From Holacanthus passer (lineage: Eukaryota > Chordata > Actinopteri > Pomacanthidae): a DNA stretch of 64,000 nt. Under the pieces are notes generated by a model. That model saw nothing but the letters and a program-made list of their open reading frames with translations. It was not told the DNA's origin and made no database searches. Where the stretch lies: positions 8,174,501-8,238,500 of the forward strand of contig JAFREQ010000012.1 in NCBI GenBank assembly GCA_025331565.1. The letters are read 5' to 3'. This document shows positions 27,318 through 42,300 of the stretch, in pieces (position 1 is the stretch's first letter; every line of letters begins with the position of its first letter). The translations under genes were made by a program, and so were the position numbers.

Positions 27318-30300
27318 GCCTCCAAAATGATGTGTATTCTCCTGGGATTTATTTTACTCAGAGACAATGATAAGAAGTGCCTATTCTCCACCTCTGCTTC
27401 AAAAGAGTGCTCTGCTAGTTTAATGACAGGGTAAATCTGCCTGCCTATCACTTAAAATCCAAAGTGATTGTATTAGACTTGCTATGGAGCTGATATAACC
27501 CAAAACCCTTTAAAGGCACACAAGCTGCAGCTAACGTGCTTTAGAGGGAAAAGACTCGGGTGAATTTCAAGAGGAATGTGTTGAAGCAAAGCAGGCTGTA
27601 ACACACTCCCATTGCTCTCCTGTTTTTGTGTGTTTTCATTGCTCCATTGTTGGTATACCACCAGATTAAGATGCTATTAAAGAACACATTCAGCCTCACA
27701 CCTCCCCATTTACCCTTTTCTGTTTTGTCTGTGTTACAAAAGAGCACTGACGTGTTGCGAGGCAAGACCCTGTGTCATTCCACAGTGATGAGGTTTATGA
27801 CTGCTGAGGGATTAGCAATGTAAGCTGTGGTATATGTGACTTTGAGGGGGCAGTTTGTTTTGCTCTCTTTGTGCTGAAAAGGCAGCGCAACCCAGTTTAA
27901 GTAAAATGTGAATTGAGAGAGGAAGCAAAGAGGAAACGTGCTACTTTAATTCTTTACATGCCATGCAATTGGATATATTCTCTCTACCGGTGCCAATAAT
28001 TAGTGACCAAAATTAATCCAATAAATTTGAACAGTGTGTTTTCCCCCACATGAGATAAAAGCAAGACCATTAGCAGTCTAAGCTGTTCTATTAAAAGGCT
28101 GCACTGTCAATACTAATTTAAGTTATAGGTCCATCTCCTTCTCCTGTACTGTTTGTCCTGTCTTCAGAGTCATCTACTCCTCCTCATAAGCCCATTATAA
28201 ACCTCCTTCTCATGACGGGAGCCTCTGTTTGGAAGCCGCAGCGCAATTCTGACTCACCTATGAGCCGTCAGTGTTTACTGGGATATTTACAGGACTGTGA
28301 GACAAGAAAGTACACAAGTCCACTGAGGGAAGAGGAGGGACGGATGAGGAGAGCAGTAAGTACATCGGCAGATTGGATAGTGCTTGACAGAGAAAGAGAA
28401 GGCGGGATCAAACATGTTATTATTGTATTCATGACTTATCCGTCCTGATGTGATGATAGGGCCGAATAGTGGTTAGGGAGTCTGTTTTATAACAGAGAGA
28501 TCACAGCTCCGCTCTCACTGCATCCATCAGCGGTGAAGCGCTCCTTAGCAAGACACTCGACCACTTTCAGCTCACTCATTGTTAAACATTCAGCGTAAGA
28601 GCAACAGCTTTTTAATGCATTTAATATGGGTATTGTAAAAGTAATGAGTCACACTGAAAATTCCATGAATTATTTGTTTCAAAACTGAGCTGATGAACAT
28701 TTTCTCTGGCAGGGGTCCCTGATAGTCTGTCTGCGAGGGGCTGGACTGGCAGTAGCAATGGTTCGCTCACAGTCCTCTTATGTACTGATTTGTGGCTATT
28801 GAGGAGACACCCAAAAACACAGCATATAAAGAGCCACTGGCATGTGGAAAATGATGGGTTTTCCCCTTAGAGGATTTATTCCAAAGGTATTTCTAAAAAG
28901 CTGAGAGTGCCTTGGGCTTACTGTCTTTTCATTTTAAACATATATCAATGAAAAAAACCTAAAGACAGAAGGAGGCTATTAGCAGTTTAAGCAGTTCTAT
29001 TAAAAGACTGTACTGTCAATACTAATTTAAGTCATAGGTTCATCTCTTTCTCCAGTGCTCTTTTTCCAGCGCAGAGTCAAAGACAAAAAACTAAATTTTA
29101 CCTAAATTTTAAAAAGACAGAAGGAGCATTATTTTGTCGACAGTCAAAGGGAAACATTTTGAGAAATACGCTTATTCATTTTCTTGCTGAGACTTAGAGA
29201 AGACTGATGCCACTCTCATGTCTGTAAACTAGATATGAGGCCATGATGAGGTGATTAGATTAGTTTGGAAAGTTCACGTAGACAACCAAACTCCAGGAAG
29301 TCACTGCTTCCAGCTAAGAAATAGTCCAACACGTAAACCCCCTGTAAAACCACAGCTTGTTTTACTTCCTGTACAGATTAAACATATTTAGCATATATAG
29401 GTTTAGATATAGTGTATTAATTAATGAGCTCTGGATATTTTGACCTTTGGACAGACCTTTGGTTGTTTACCCATTTCCAGTCTTTATGCTGAGCTATGCT
29501 AAGGTTTCCTGGCGCTGGCTTCATATTTGAAATCATCACTCTTCTCATCTACCTCTGAGCAAGAAAGTAAGTGAGCGGATTTCCTAAAATGTCTTAATTG
29601 TCATTTAAAAGCAAATCCCATAAAGCTTTGACAGTGCACCAGTGGCTGAGACTATTTTTAAAAGGAACAATATAATATCCATTTTACCTCGGTTGAAGTG
29701 ACAAGGTGTTCAAATATTATCATCTAGAAGAGACCATTTTTCAGCTTAAAATAATAATTATCTCTATTGAGACTAAAACAATAAAACACTTTGAATATGC
29801 CCACAAAGAGACCACAGACCACAAAAGTTTCTCTAAGCATTTGTGTGTGAGTCTTCCTGTGTGCGGTTAATCACACAGTTTACCTGATTTTCAGATCACG
29901 TGATGTTGGTCCAACAGTGTCACCCTACATCTACCCCCCCTGTTTGTACAAAGGACTATTATTTACATAGTGAAGGTCAGATCTTACTGGGCCGAACAGA
30001 ATTTAATTAAGTTGGAGGGATTGACATTTCTTGATAAAATGCGCACTACTCAACTTAATTGCTTTTTGACAGTTCCGCAGAGTTTGCAGAAAAAATAAAT
30101 TAGATTAATAGATGGATATCCCTCATGCTCACCTGACTGTGCCATCTACATACCACAGTGCATCAGGTACCCACAGTAGATGCCAGTCAATGTCCGTCTC
30201 CTGTAAGCAGGCAATGACACGCCATGCAAATTGTTGGAGTCGGCTAAATACGCCACAGTGCGCAGGCCTCAGAAGGTGGGATCTCTATCAGACCCACAAG

Positions 30301-33300
30301 AGACCCAGTCAGGGCCCTCAAGCACTAACATTAGCTACATTCACAAGGGAATCAATGCTAATTAAATTGCAAATGCAAGTAATTAACACCAGATTCACCT
30401 CGAGGCTAAAATGAGTGGTGATCACCAGAGCCTATTGTGTAACATTTCTCAGCTGTACAAGATGTTGGTCAATGGGTCTGCGTATCCTCATCATGAAAAC
30501 GAAACCTCTCTTGACTGTTGAACTCCTCAGTGTTAGAGGAGCATCTGGTTTCATTAGCACAGCATGAAATCAAAGTCATCACACTACAAGTCTGATGAAG
30601 CACACGGAGGTAAAAAGACACACCATTCGCCACATCATCACACGTAAGAGTAAAGAATCTCTCAGAAGTGATAATGACAAAGTTTGTACCTGGTATTCAT
30701 TAGGCCAGAAGGTGCTAACAGCCAGCTCAACCTGGTGCCACTGCTTGGCCTGAGACCCCGATGTGTTCCACACCGGGCTGCCAAGCGGGCCGCCGTTGAC
30801 TCGTACGTACGCCCTCAGGGCCCCTGGACTGTGGCCATCGCGGCTATACAGGAAGTAGCTGAACTGGACGCAGTGCGTGTCATTTTCACTCAGCGTCTGC
30901 AGCAGCAGCTGAGCACGATGACCCACGGCATGCTGGGAGGAGTTCACCAACATATAGGATCCTGGGAGGAGCAGAAGAAATGCATCAGTTATTTATAGCC
31001 TTCAAACTTCATGGAATAAGTTGAAAATATTAATTAATAATTAGTTAATATTTTCATGCATGTTGCCATTTTCTGTAAGCTAAAGTAAACTTCAGAGAAC
31101 AACTCTGAATGCCAATAATAATAAAAGTTTTAAAAGTCAGGACGATTTGTTTTGAAGCCATCATTTCAATATCGGTTATTTTCAGCCTAAAGAAGTTGTT
31201 ATCTTTGGTTTATCTAATCATAATCATCGTGTTCCCTCTTCACCAGCTGTCATATATGGTCAGAAATGCAGTCCTGGCAGTGAAGCATGCATTTTAAAAA
31301 GTTAACAAGCAGCGAAAAGAGCCTGCAGTGTTGAATCATTTTAAATAATTGGGAAATGTAAGCAGCCAAACAAACACTTGCGCTGTCCCCAAAGGCAGTT
31401 ATAACACCTAATGTTTTGGTCAGCATTCTTTTATTCATATATTTCATATTTATAGATATTCATGGCATTTTAGAATTACTTTGTTGTGTTGTTTTCTTCA
31501 GAAATGAGAGCAATTTAAGGACAACTGTGATGGATGTACTGTACGTGTGCACTGTGTATTACGTAGTAAGATTCCTGAGTCAATCAGAAGATATTCATTA
31601 TGAAATGATTATTAAGTTTAGTGATAAACTTTAATGACAGAAAATGTTAATAATTACTATAAGATAAGATGCAAAAAATAAATAGATGACTCGAAAAAAA
31701 GCCCAGATTACTTACATCAGTCTTTATATGCATATTTGTACAGCACAGTTTCAGCTTGGTACCAGATTTATAGATAATTGGTGGAGGATTGTATATGAGC
31801 CACTGAGAGATTTGCGTTAAGCAGACTCATAAGAACCAAGGCAAACATGTCACCAAGGAACAAATCCGCTTTTAACTACTTTTAGCAAGGGTGAATCCAC
31901 GTGAAGAAAAATGAGTATGTATAAGTAAAGTGTTCTCCCGCAACTCACTCCTGTGTGTGTAGGCGGTTGATAACAGGAAAAGAAATGCGCCCTGAAAGAC
32001 ACAATCAGAGCTGGCTGAGGCGCCGGTTCTTGCGAATGCTGGAGAGAGATGCAGGCGACGGAAAGAAAAGCCAACAGACCGAGCAAGAAAAGAACCGATG
32101 GCAGTTTTCCTTCTGCAAGGTGACGCTGAGGTAGGAAACGAGATTCACAAAACCCCCCAAAGCCTCCTCTAATCAGGATAACATAACCCCATTGCCCTTT
32201 GCCTAGCATCTGTCCTGCCTTGAGTCTGTGCCCGCTAACGTGATTAGCACAACAATGTTGGGAGACCTTCCTGTGTACTCACATAATCAAGCCTGTTGTC
32301 TTTTTACTCCAAGGTCTTTCTGTTCTCAGTCAGAAATGAGCCAAAGAGACCAGACAGTCACAGCCTTGGCGCCAGGTGTCCTGAAGACATTTATTCTCCA
32401 CTCAGATGTAATAGCATGCGAATGCTGAATTGCCAGACAGAGGAATAATTCTTTACATTCCACACAGACTGCACCTCTGAATTGGGAAACATCCCCGACA
32501 AAGGAACACACACACTATACTCCTTAATGCTTCCAAACAACTCACCATCAAACAGAAGCACTATGAGTTATAACCACCGAACTCTTATCTGTTCTTCTCT
32601 TCATTGTGCAAAAACAAGACACCTGATGGAGTCATCTGCTTCTTCGCCACCCAGCCGCCGAGGAAACACTAATTAGCTCTCTAAGTGCAAATAAGGCAAA
32701 CAGGCTGATGTTTTACATAATGAGACTGAGATTCACAACCTTTAACCCCGAGCTACAGAGAAAGTTAAACTGAGGACCAGAGAGAAGTCAGGACAGTCAT
32801 TATCTGAAGGCTGGAGTGTGGCCTTTACTGCAAAGCCCCATTGCCCTGCAGCCCACTGTCAACAGCCCCTGATTTGTGTCTCGTCCTGGGCCGGGGATCT
32901 CGGCATTCTCATTTCGCTTTGCTTAATTAGATCTTTCAGAATCCGTCTCCTCTCCTGCTCCCTCCAGGCCCACAAGGGAATCATAAATAATAGCAAAAGG
33001 CTGAAGCGCTGCAGCCATACTGTCCTCACTGCTGGTTATATCCTGGACGTGTGCCCCTCGTTTTATATATAGACATTAGCACCTTTCTGTTGACTTTGCA
33101 AGTTACTATAATGTCACGTTGCGACACGTGAACCAGCCATTCAGCTGCCCTCTGACCTCCTCTGAGATTCAAATCGAAGAGCGGCGAAGTCATTTATTTA
33201 ATAAGCTACTGCTGTGAGTGCATGTGATGTATGAAAATAAAAACGTCCATGAATTAAACATTGTGACAAATGAAATTAAGGTCCTGGACACATCCTGTGA

Positions 33301-36300
33301 AGTAATCCTGATATACTGTGAGATAATCAATGGCAGCCTATTCAATATGCATAATTTTAGTTCAGGTAATTTGGCAAAGTCTTGCCTCTGGAGCCAACAA
33401 CATGGTTCTTGAGAAAATGTTTGTATCGAAGGGGTGAAAAGGGGTAATAAATACACAATATGCAAATGAAGATAATGAAGATAATTCATCAAACGTATTT
33501 CTACAGATCATGGTTTTGTTATTGTTTTTTCTGATTCCATTCATTGAATAGAGAATATGCCCTTAAGTTCTTAAAGTTTTGCAAGCATGATGTAGAAGAG
33601 GAACTTTTTTCTTCAGATGTTTTTCAATTTTCATCTAATTTTATTTTTATCACATGACAGAAAAAGAATTAAAAAACATCTTTTCCAATGTTACATATTC
33701 ATGATGTTTTGTCCGATCAACAGTTCAAAAGCCAGAGATACTAATTTTTTTTTTTTTTGGCATTTCAGCTGTATTAAATAAATGAAAAACAAATTTTCAA
33801 ATTTGAGAGACTGCCAGCCGCAAATGTTTAACAATTGTTTTTGTTGGCTGCTGCTTGTGGAGGGTGTACTTCAGAGATGGAATAGTAAATTGAGACTAGT
33901 CTTTCTACCTTCACCTTGAGATGGGGACACACTGAGTAACACAGAGGAAGAAGCTGGGGAGATGAAGAACTTGTTACCCTTCACTAAGCCATTATTGGGA
34001 ACTAAAAAAGAGGTCAGAGTGACAAATGCTTCCTTGCCCACACAAAGCAATGACGCTGTTCTGCCACTCGCAGAAAACCTTGAATTTATCTGAAAAGTAC
34101 TCCTCAACTGTTAGTTGTCAGCCTTTATTATCATCAACTCCATGATTGTACACTTTGAGTGTAACCTTCAGTTTGTCATTAGCACTTAAGCCTTCATAAG
34201 TTTGTCTAACAGGAGATTTCTGGCAGTCTCTTTGTTCTTGTACCTGAAGTCATTTCAGCTGTCGGTTTGGTGGCACTTGAGCTTGCCATATGTTCAATCA
34301 CCCTCTTATATAGAGTTCATTGGAAAACTGCATTTGTCAACAGAATAACACCATACTGTATAGCTCTAAAGACTTCTTGATACAGTGACATGGTGCTCCC
34401 ATGTGTTCCCCTGAATATTTGCATTCAGCTGCTGGCATTATATGAAGATTAAATGCTTTTAGAAAAATTTGGATTAAAATGTGTTCATCTAAACTTGAAC
34501 ACAAAGTGTAAAATAAAGGATGTTTTGCTGTTAACTGCCTGCGTGACCTGTGATGTTCTCCCAGGGTCGCGTTTAGGGTCACTGTTATTTATATGTTCCA
34601 GTAGGCAATCAAGAAAGCTGACTGGCTTAACTGAGCTGAAGAGATAAACCTTTATTCGTCCCACAGTGGGGAAATTTACAAGTGCTGAAGTATGAGCGGG
34701 GGAGCCAAAGAAAAGAACAGCAGTGTGCAAGAAAAGCAAGAAAAAGAAGGACTGACTCAAAGCAAGAAAAAAGAAAGAAGATGTCAGAGACAAAACAACA
34801 GACGTCTTTCACGTGGGATTGATTTCACATCATTCAAAAAGGTAATTTAAGCAGGATATAAAGGAAGGCTGGATTTAAAAAAGAAAGAAATCAACAAACT
34901 CAAAGATGGTGCCACTTGACAGAAGAGTTGAAGACATGGAATGCAGCAGCAAACAAACACTGAGAGAACAGAAAAAACTTGCCAATAAACTGAATAATCT
35001 GCTCAAATATGAAAAGTTGATATCTGAAACAACACATCTAAAGATACGAGTCCATAGTTCCCTGGTGCAGAAACCGAGCCCCAGCTAAACTCTGAGATGG
35101 TTCTCAGAGAGGGATGGCAAAAGAAGATCCAATTTAGACCACAACTATATAACAGGTGTAGTATATAAGGCATAGAAAAATACATACAAGAGGTACAACA
35201 AAGAGGCTACAATGCAATATAATGTGCTCATAATCTTCAATATTTAATCCTCTGTTCTGAAAAACAAGTGGTTTAAATATTTTAGTCTTGGTTCCACCAG
35301 CTGAGGACTATAGCTGAACTTAAATTGCTTTGAACGCTCACAGATTCAACTCCATTCAAAGTGTGAAAGACCAGAAAACATCACCCCATTCTTGCCTCTT
35401 TTCTGCTTGTAAGTATGAGAATTGATTTTAAGATTTGACTGATAACTGTTAACACCATACGTGGTCAGACTCCCAGGTACAATACAGATGTCGATCCCTC
35501 AAGACTCCAACAAAAGAGGTCTTTTCAATCAGGACTTCTCAGGCTTTAAACTACATACATGAGCATCTCGGACAACAAAACCAGAATCATTTTTAAAATC
35601 ACTTTTCAAACTCACTTTAATCTTACGGTGCACGTCTGTCACTGCATACCTGTCTTTGTTTTACTGCCTTCCTTTCTTATCTCATGACATTTTCACTGAT
35701 TTACTCTGCTTCCCTTTTCTGTTTTTCATCTAAATAACTTTTCATGTTTATGTTTTTATTAAAAGGTAAATACTGGAAAATAAATTAAAAACTAATCAGA
35801 TCAAACTCCAGTATTTAGCGCTGCCGCACAAGCCCCACACACACAGGACGGCACCTTTCATGAATTATACGCCAAAGCACTGTGAAATCTGATAAAGTTC
35901 CATCCATCCATTGATGCCCCTCCCAAGGGCAAAAGAACATCCATAACAAGATTAGGACTGATCCACCACATCATAATTCATACGGAGCACTGCTGGACTA
36001 CAACCTGGTCACAGGCTGTAGGTGACACTATCTGTGGCAAGTCACAACAGATGAAGAAAGGAAAGGACGATGAACAGGGTGGGGTTTGGGTTGTGCAGCA
36101 CTGATACAGTGGGTAAGGTCACAAACGGAGATACGGGAAAACACAACCAAGGAAAGCACAAATAAGAGTTGTTAACATGAGAGATGGTAAAAATAAAATG
36201 GGAAAACAACATGAAAGCAGAAGGATAAATCACAATATTTTCCTCCTGCATCAAATGTACCAAGCCTTTCTCTGTAAGACCCATTCAGCAAAACTCTGTT

Positions 36301-39300
36301 CCTCTAACATCCAAGGCCAGACTCTGAGTAATCTCAAACACGCAGAAACTAGAGGGACCAGAGGTCTGAATTTAATGGGATCAATGGCTGTGTTAGGGTT
36401 TAAGAAGCATCCTTGATGCTGCTTGCTATATCATTGCTGTTAGTCTAAACCCCGGCCAGTTCTCGGCACATCGACCTTGATGCTCGTCTCTTCACCAGGT
36501 GCTTTCACTCTGCCCTGTACTCTGTTCGGAGAAGGTCATGTGGGATTTCAGACTCAATCTCTGAGGGTCCGATGTCCCCCAACTGTCTTTTTATTTGCTG
36601 CTGTCCGCAATAACCTTCAGCACAAATAAATAAGTAAATAAAAAAATAAAAGAAAAGCACTAAACTGGGGACAGAGCTCTGGCCATTGCCCTGAAAGCCA
36701 CATTAGCGTTGTCATTTCCCTGATGTTTGGTCTCTCTCTGATAAAACCGACTCACAAATGTAAAATTGCCTCATCGTGTGGTGAAATTGTTCACAGAGCA
36801 ATAAGAGCTTTCAGTAGAAGACTCAGATATAAACGCCTTGTCTCTAACAGCAGATGTTAATGTGTTTATTACCCATCATTGTTCAAAACAAATGACAAAT
36901 AATGTTATTCTTTGATTATTTTGTGTGTTTTTGCCCATCTGACCTTAAGGATAATTCGAGGCAAGCCTGGAGTTATGTAAAAAACCATAGATGGAGGCTT
37001 TGATAAAAGGAAACCCGTCGAGAGGATGAACAAGTTCCCTTCCTAATGGAAGAGCTCACACAAGGACAGACCAATAATAAGACATCACACAGACTTAATC
37101 GACTTATCACAATGACAAGCAATGACAGCGTTCCTACTAGGAGGCTGAGGCTGACCTTACACTCCAAAAGAAAAGCAGCACAACAGTTTTCTCTAAAGAC
37201 ACAGCAGCAATTTTGCGGGTTATAATTACTCATGTCAGCACCCCTGTTCATATGTTGGAGGTTAACATCCTTTTCATTCTGCAGCTGTTTGCTAAGTCAC
37301 AGCAGCTTCCTTGTTAATGTCGCCACATCTGTCAAGCTGTCTGACATTTCAAGCATTTCTAACAGCTTTTTTTCAAACAAATGCACATATGCAGTTTACA
37401 AGATAACAGCAGCAGATTTGCCAATATAAAATGAATAGTAATTTATGAAACAATAGGGGCTTGATCTTACACAGAGGTAGACAAAAGCAGCTTCATACAT
37501 TAGCTCCATGAGACACTTTGGCCAGCCTACAAACTCTTAAAATCCAGACTATATCTCTTCAACATGTGGAGAAATCCAAAACTTGACAGGCCTCATTGTG
37601 GTTGTGTTAAGTCTGTGTTGTTACAAATGCAGCATTCAATGAATTCAAATCTGGGACGTTCTGTAAACACATACATCACATGTAAATGGCAATATTCAGA
37701 ATTAAAAATTTGACATTTGCTGCAACACATCACATGTCAGCTCTCTCTCACACACACAGCACAATGTCAGACAAGCGAAAGCATCGGTGTTGGCTGCAAC
37801 CGAGCCTTCTCCATTGCAGCCGGATCAATAGAGCAGCCTCCTAGCTTTGCATCGGGCCATGAAGGACTGACAAGTTTTCCATTCCCAAGGCTGACACACC
37901 ACCTGAAGTGCGGAACCTAATCTCATTTTCACCCCCCACTCATTCTATCATTCACAGCTCCACCTCTGTCATACTCATTCCCTCCCGTTCGTATCATTTT
38001 TCATTATCACCGCCGTCATCCATCAAGCAGCTTCTCTCTCCTACAACTTTAAAATATTCAAAGCGGTGTACAGTAGCTATTGACATTTTCTGTTCTTTCA
38101 AACTATCCGCCCTCTGGCTGTGGTATTTCTCATTGACCAAAGATCAATTTGGAATGACATCTGCTCTGTCACTTGTTTCTAAATGTTAATAATGGAGCAG
38201 CATTCACTTCATCATGCATTGCTTTTCATCTGCACACCATCTATCCAATCTGGAATTTAAAGCATTTTGACTCATCTGGATGCCATGTTTTTATGTTGTT
38301 GTTTTTTTAACTTTAATTTAAAATACAGAAGCAAACCTTAAGGTGACAGAAAGAAAAGTATTGAATTTGGCTGCAAGGCGCCATAGGGCACTCTTAACCT
38401 TTTTTTTCTCCAGCAATTTTCCTTTGTCTACACTCTTAACAACTCTCCTCAATTTCTGCTCTTAACTTTGTCTTATCCTCTCATTCTAGGCAAGGGCTGT
38501 GACTGGTTTCTCTGCACGTCTTTATCGCCTCAAGTAGAGAACCAGCGGACCATTACCCATGCTTCTGGGGACAGCCTGGTGCACATGGGGCAGAAATGGA
38601 GAGCGAGAGAGGAGGGGGGGGCCAGCTGAGGACTGATGTTCGAGCAGAAAATAAATGAAATACAAGTGGTGCTATTGTCGAGTAGACTGCGCCTTCAAGC
38701 ATTAGAGAAAGATAAGGCCACGTCAGCAAGAGTTGTTGTCTTCTTTCCAAGGAGAGAGGGGGAGAGAGGAAAGGTGCATTTTCTCAAGAGTCTGCTTGCG
38801 CTGACCTTTTGAATTGTCCTCCAGGCAGTTCAGGATCAACTGCCAGATTTGCCCAGGAGAGAGGCGGACGAGTGGACACGAGCGAAGAGAGGAAGGAAGG
38901 AAGATGTACACTTTTTGTATGCCTCAGTCTGTTTGTCTTCATGCATTAAAGCTTCAAAAAATGCTCCAGTGGTCAGTGGTTCTGTGACAGAGCAAAGGAA
39001 AAAGAGATAACAACAGGTGTACACACAGGTGTACACTGCCATTCACCTAATAACACTTCCATAAAAACACACACTACTTTGGGCCAGACATGGTTTTTTT
39101 TCTGTATTATTTCAGATATTTTATGACCGAAAGTATTGAAATTCTTAGTAAGTTGTAGTTTTGACTTCCTAACTCTAACAAAAAGGAAAGTTCCAAAGAG
39201 CACTTGAAGGCAACTGACCTTCCAAATACCGCAGCGAGTGAGTTCACTGATTACCTCCTTCTCAATGCTTGAAACTGTGCTAATCATTCAAATCACCCAC

Positions 39301-42300
39301 TGTAGTCCTGCACACTCTCAGCACTGCATGGTGCACGGCAAGACATTTGTAAGTCCTAATAAAGACCAAACATTTTGGAAATAACAGCAGAGCTACTTAT
39401 TTCAAAGTCCAAGTCAAATCAACACAGGAATCTCTCAGGATTGGCAAAAACATTTCCTGTGCATGCATGAGCGACTCTGTGGCACCAGCTGTCCATCACA
39501 GCCACGGCCAGACAGACAGAGGTGGTGTCTGCTGCTTTGGAAAACCAAAAGAAAATCTTTCACATACCTACCCAGATCTTGACCATATGACTGAAATTAG
39601 TAACTGAATAAAAGAGATTAGTTAAGCTTTAATTGCCAGAAATGCATAAGTATGGAATAATTCTTCTTTTAATGCATTCTCAACTCTTAAAATTCACAAG
39701 ACCTCCTCAAAACCGAGCAGTTAGACACTGATGAACTGCATCTTTACTGTTTGATCCAAGAAGTGATCTGCAGGGAAGGTTTTGCACCAGAGATACTCCG
39801 TCTAGCACAGCAATATTGTGCAGCAAACAATGGGCCATATACACTTGCAACACTTAGTTAAACTGCGGAAAATAAAACATGTCTAGTATAAATAGTTTTC
39901 TTAATTTGATTGGGTGTAATGTAAAAGCTCATACTTGATTTCCATTTCCTTGCTGAGTTTACAGGAGGTTGCCACCTGCAGTGTCCACTTGCACGCAGCA
40001 ATCTGTTGTTGAACAGTGTGTGTGCACACATGGCAATGAGGATAAGATCGCCCCCGGGGCTCTAAAGGTTGCTCAGGGATGTAATCAACCATGCGGTCAG
40101 GCTATAACCTCTATCACAGACAGACAAACTAGATAACCAAGAAGCCCTGATTAATTTTCTCTCCATTCAGTCTGTAAAAAAAGAAAAAAAAATTGTTGCT
40201 CACCAATGAGCCATGCATCACCATTAGCAGTCTGGTCAAAGTGCAGGCGCACACTGCTGTTCTGCAGAATGAACATGTCATGGGGCCCTCCAGGCCAGCA
40301 AGAAACTGCATTTAGCCGACTGAGTCTGGTATCATAAATTAACTGCATGATAATCAAAAGTGAAGTGTTTGTAATGGAGATGTGGAAAGATATGAAGATA
40401 GTTTTTTGATGTCCATGTTTATTGCTTCAGTGGTGCATTGCAGGACAACAATCACCTTCAAATACCTTTCTTATTTGCATCTGTGCTATGCCTCTATACA
40501 GGACGCATCGCGGTTTACATTTAGGAGTGCGCAGCTGATGGATGGCTGTGATATGCGAGAGCAGTTGACTGCCTCCGTCTAAAACGTACTGAAGGCCAGG
40601 CAAAGCTGAGAAAATACACAGTCTGAACATGTGGAGAAAGAGGCCGGGACCCTGTTGTCGTCCTGCTCAGCTGTGGCTCCAGGGTGTTGCAGAAATCCAT
40701 AAACCTTAGCCTTTAGCACTCAGCAGCATTTTATCAGCCAGTCATCACCCTCGGAGAACACATCACACGACAGACAGGCTTTCTCCCAACAGAACAATTA
40801 GACAAAAGCTTCAATAACAGCAAATACAATATTGATAAGTGCTGCGCTTCACTATGGGTTCTTTTTATATCGCCATCAATCATGATCAATAGATTATTTT
40901 CTCCATGAGGCAGGTGAAATATAATATGTATCAGAAAGGCTGCGCAGACATAAAAAATACAAATACTGATATACTTTTAAGTCGAGCCATTGTGCACATG
41001 CACAATTTGTACTTAATAAGTTCTGTACTTGATTTTGCATAAAAACCTAATTTTCTTAAGGCTCTTTGCCTTCACAGATTAACAGGATTAAAATTGTCTC
41101 TACTCGTCTCTCTCTCTGGACACAAATTTAAGAAAAAAAGGAGTATGAATGCTGAAATGTTTGTGTAGACATTCATATATTAACATTTACATAATATCTA
41201 ATTATAAACGTGTTATATCAGCTGCTGAGCATATGTTCGAATGTAACTCAGGTGTGACTCTCCAACGTTACGGCTCCAGACAATACACATATGGCTCTCC
41301 ATCGCTGTCCTACATTTAACGCCTGCGGGGCATTCACACACTCCTCTGTAAAGCCTGCCCATTTATTTCAGCGAAGCATCCAGGCCTTGAGGGCTTCATC
41401 CCAGTTAGCTGTTCCCCTGAGCAACACTGCCATGGACAGAGATGAGAAAATACATTGTCCCCCATCATGACAGTGCAACTATACGCTAAACTGAGTTTTC
41501 TGAATGTCTAACTGTTGAATGAGTGCATGTTTAACGCCCGGTGTACGGATCCATCTGACCTTCTCTGCCGGAATGCTTTAAACATTATCTTGGCCTTAGC
41601 CTTGACCTACTCTTTGTCCTGCTACTCTACACCCCAGGAGGAAGAGGATAAAATAGAACGAATTAATGGGGCCCCATTAACTCATTTCCTTTATGCTCCT
41701 TTTAACTGAAAAGCTAAATTTAACATTGCTGCTATGGAAATTCAACCTGTTCAAAGCGTTTTTCTCACATTTTTCTGATACAGTCTGAGGTCATTTCCAC
41801 CCCCTGAGGTAGTGAAATGATTAAATAGGTGGAGGAAATGAATGAGTGAATAAATAAATACACGACTGAATGAGTAATGCTTTGTTTTCCAGGATGACAC
41901 CGCAAACCATACCAGCTAATGAGACCTGAGGTAGAAGTTTGTCTCAGAGGCAGAGCAGCCTTGTGTCTGTGACATTCAGAGAGGGAGAAGACAATCAGGC
42001 GACAGGCTAGTTTTCTGATTAGATTTTCATTAGCTCCTTGTTATCAATGACTGATCCCATTAACATGTCAGCATGGCGACATGCCCCTGTGGTAAACCGA
42101 GAGGCTTCCGGGGATGGAGGGCGCAGCCGCACATTAACGCACACCACGGTCTGGTCATCTGTCATGACACGAAGCTAATGAGTTAGTCACGAGAGGAAAT
42201 GAATGACAGTTGGCAAACGTTGACATGCGTGAAAGTCCAAAGCGTTGCCTGAGAATTATTTACTAAAAAAAAACCAAACACAATTGTCATACTACATGTA

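Larger units (their letters stand above)
22590..30689 (-). other. ptpru intron 3
   Basis: An 8100-bp intron within the MAM domain coding region. It contains three diverged motif copies (about 23455-23885), a purine-rich tract (about 24640-24745), a pyrimidine-rich stretch (about 24920-25080), a 28-A tract (27289-27316), a spaced direct duplication (28069/28978), a decayed SINE (about 28458-28590) and a fold-back element (29152-29592). No gene is supportable. Confidence 0.85.

Noticed and set aside
30684..30998. Plus-strand open frame of 104 codons opposite exon 3
   Set aside because: It is the antisense shadow of a highly conserved GC-rich exon.
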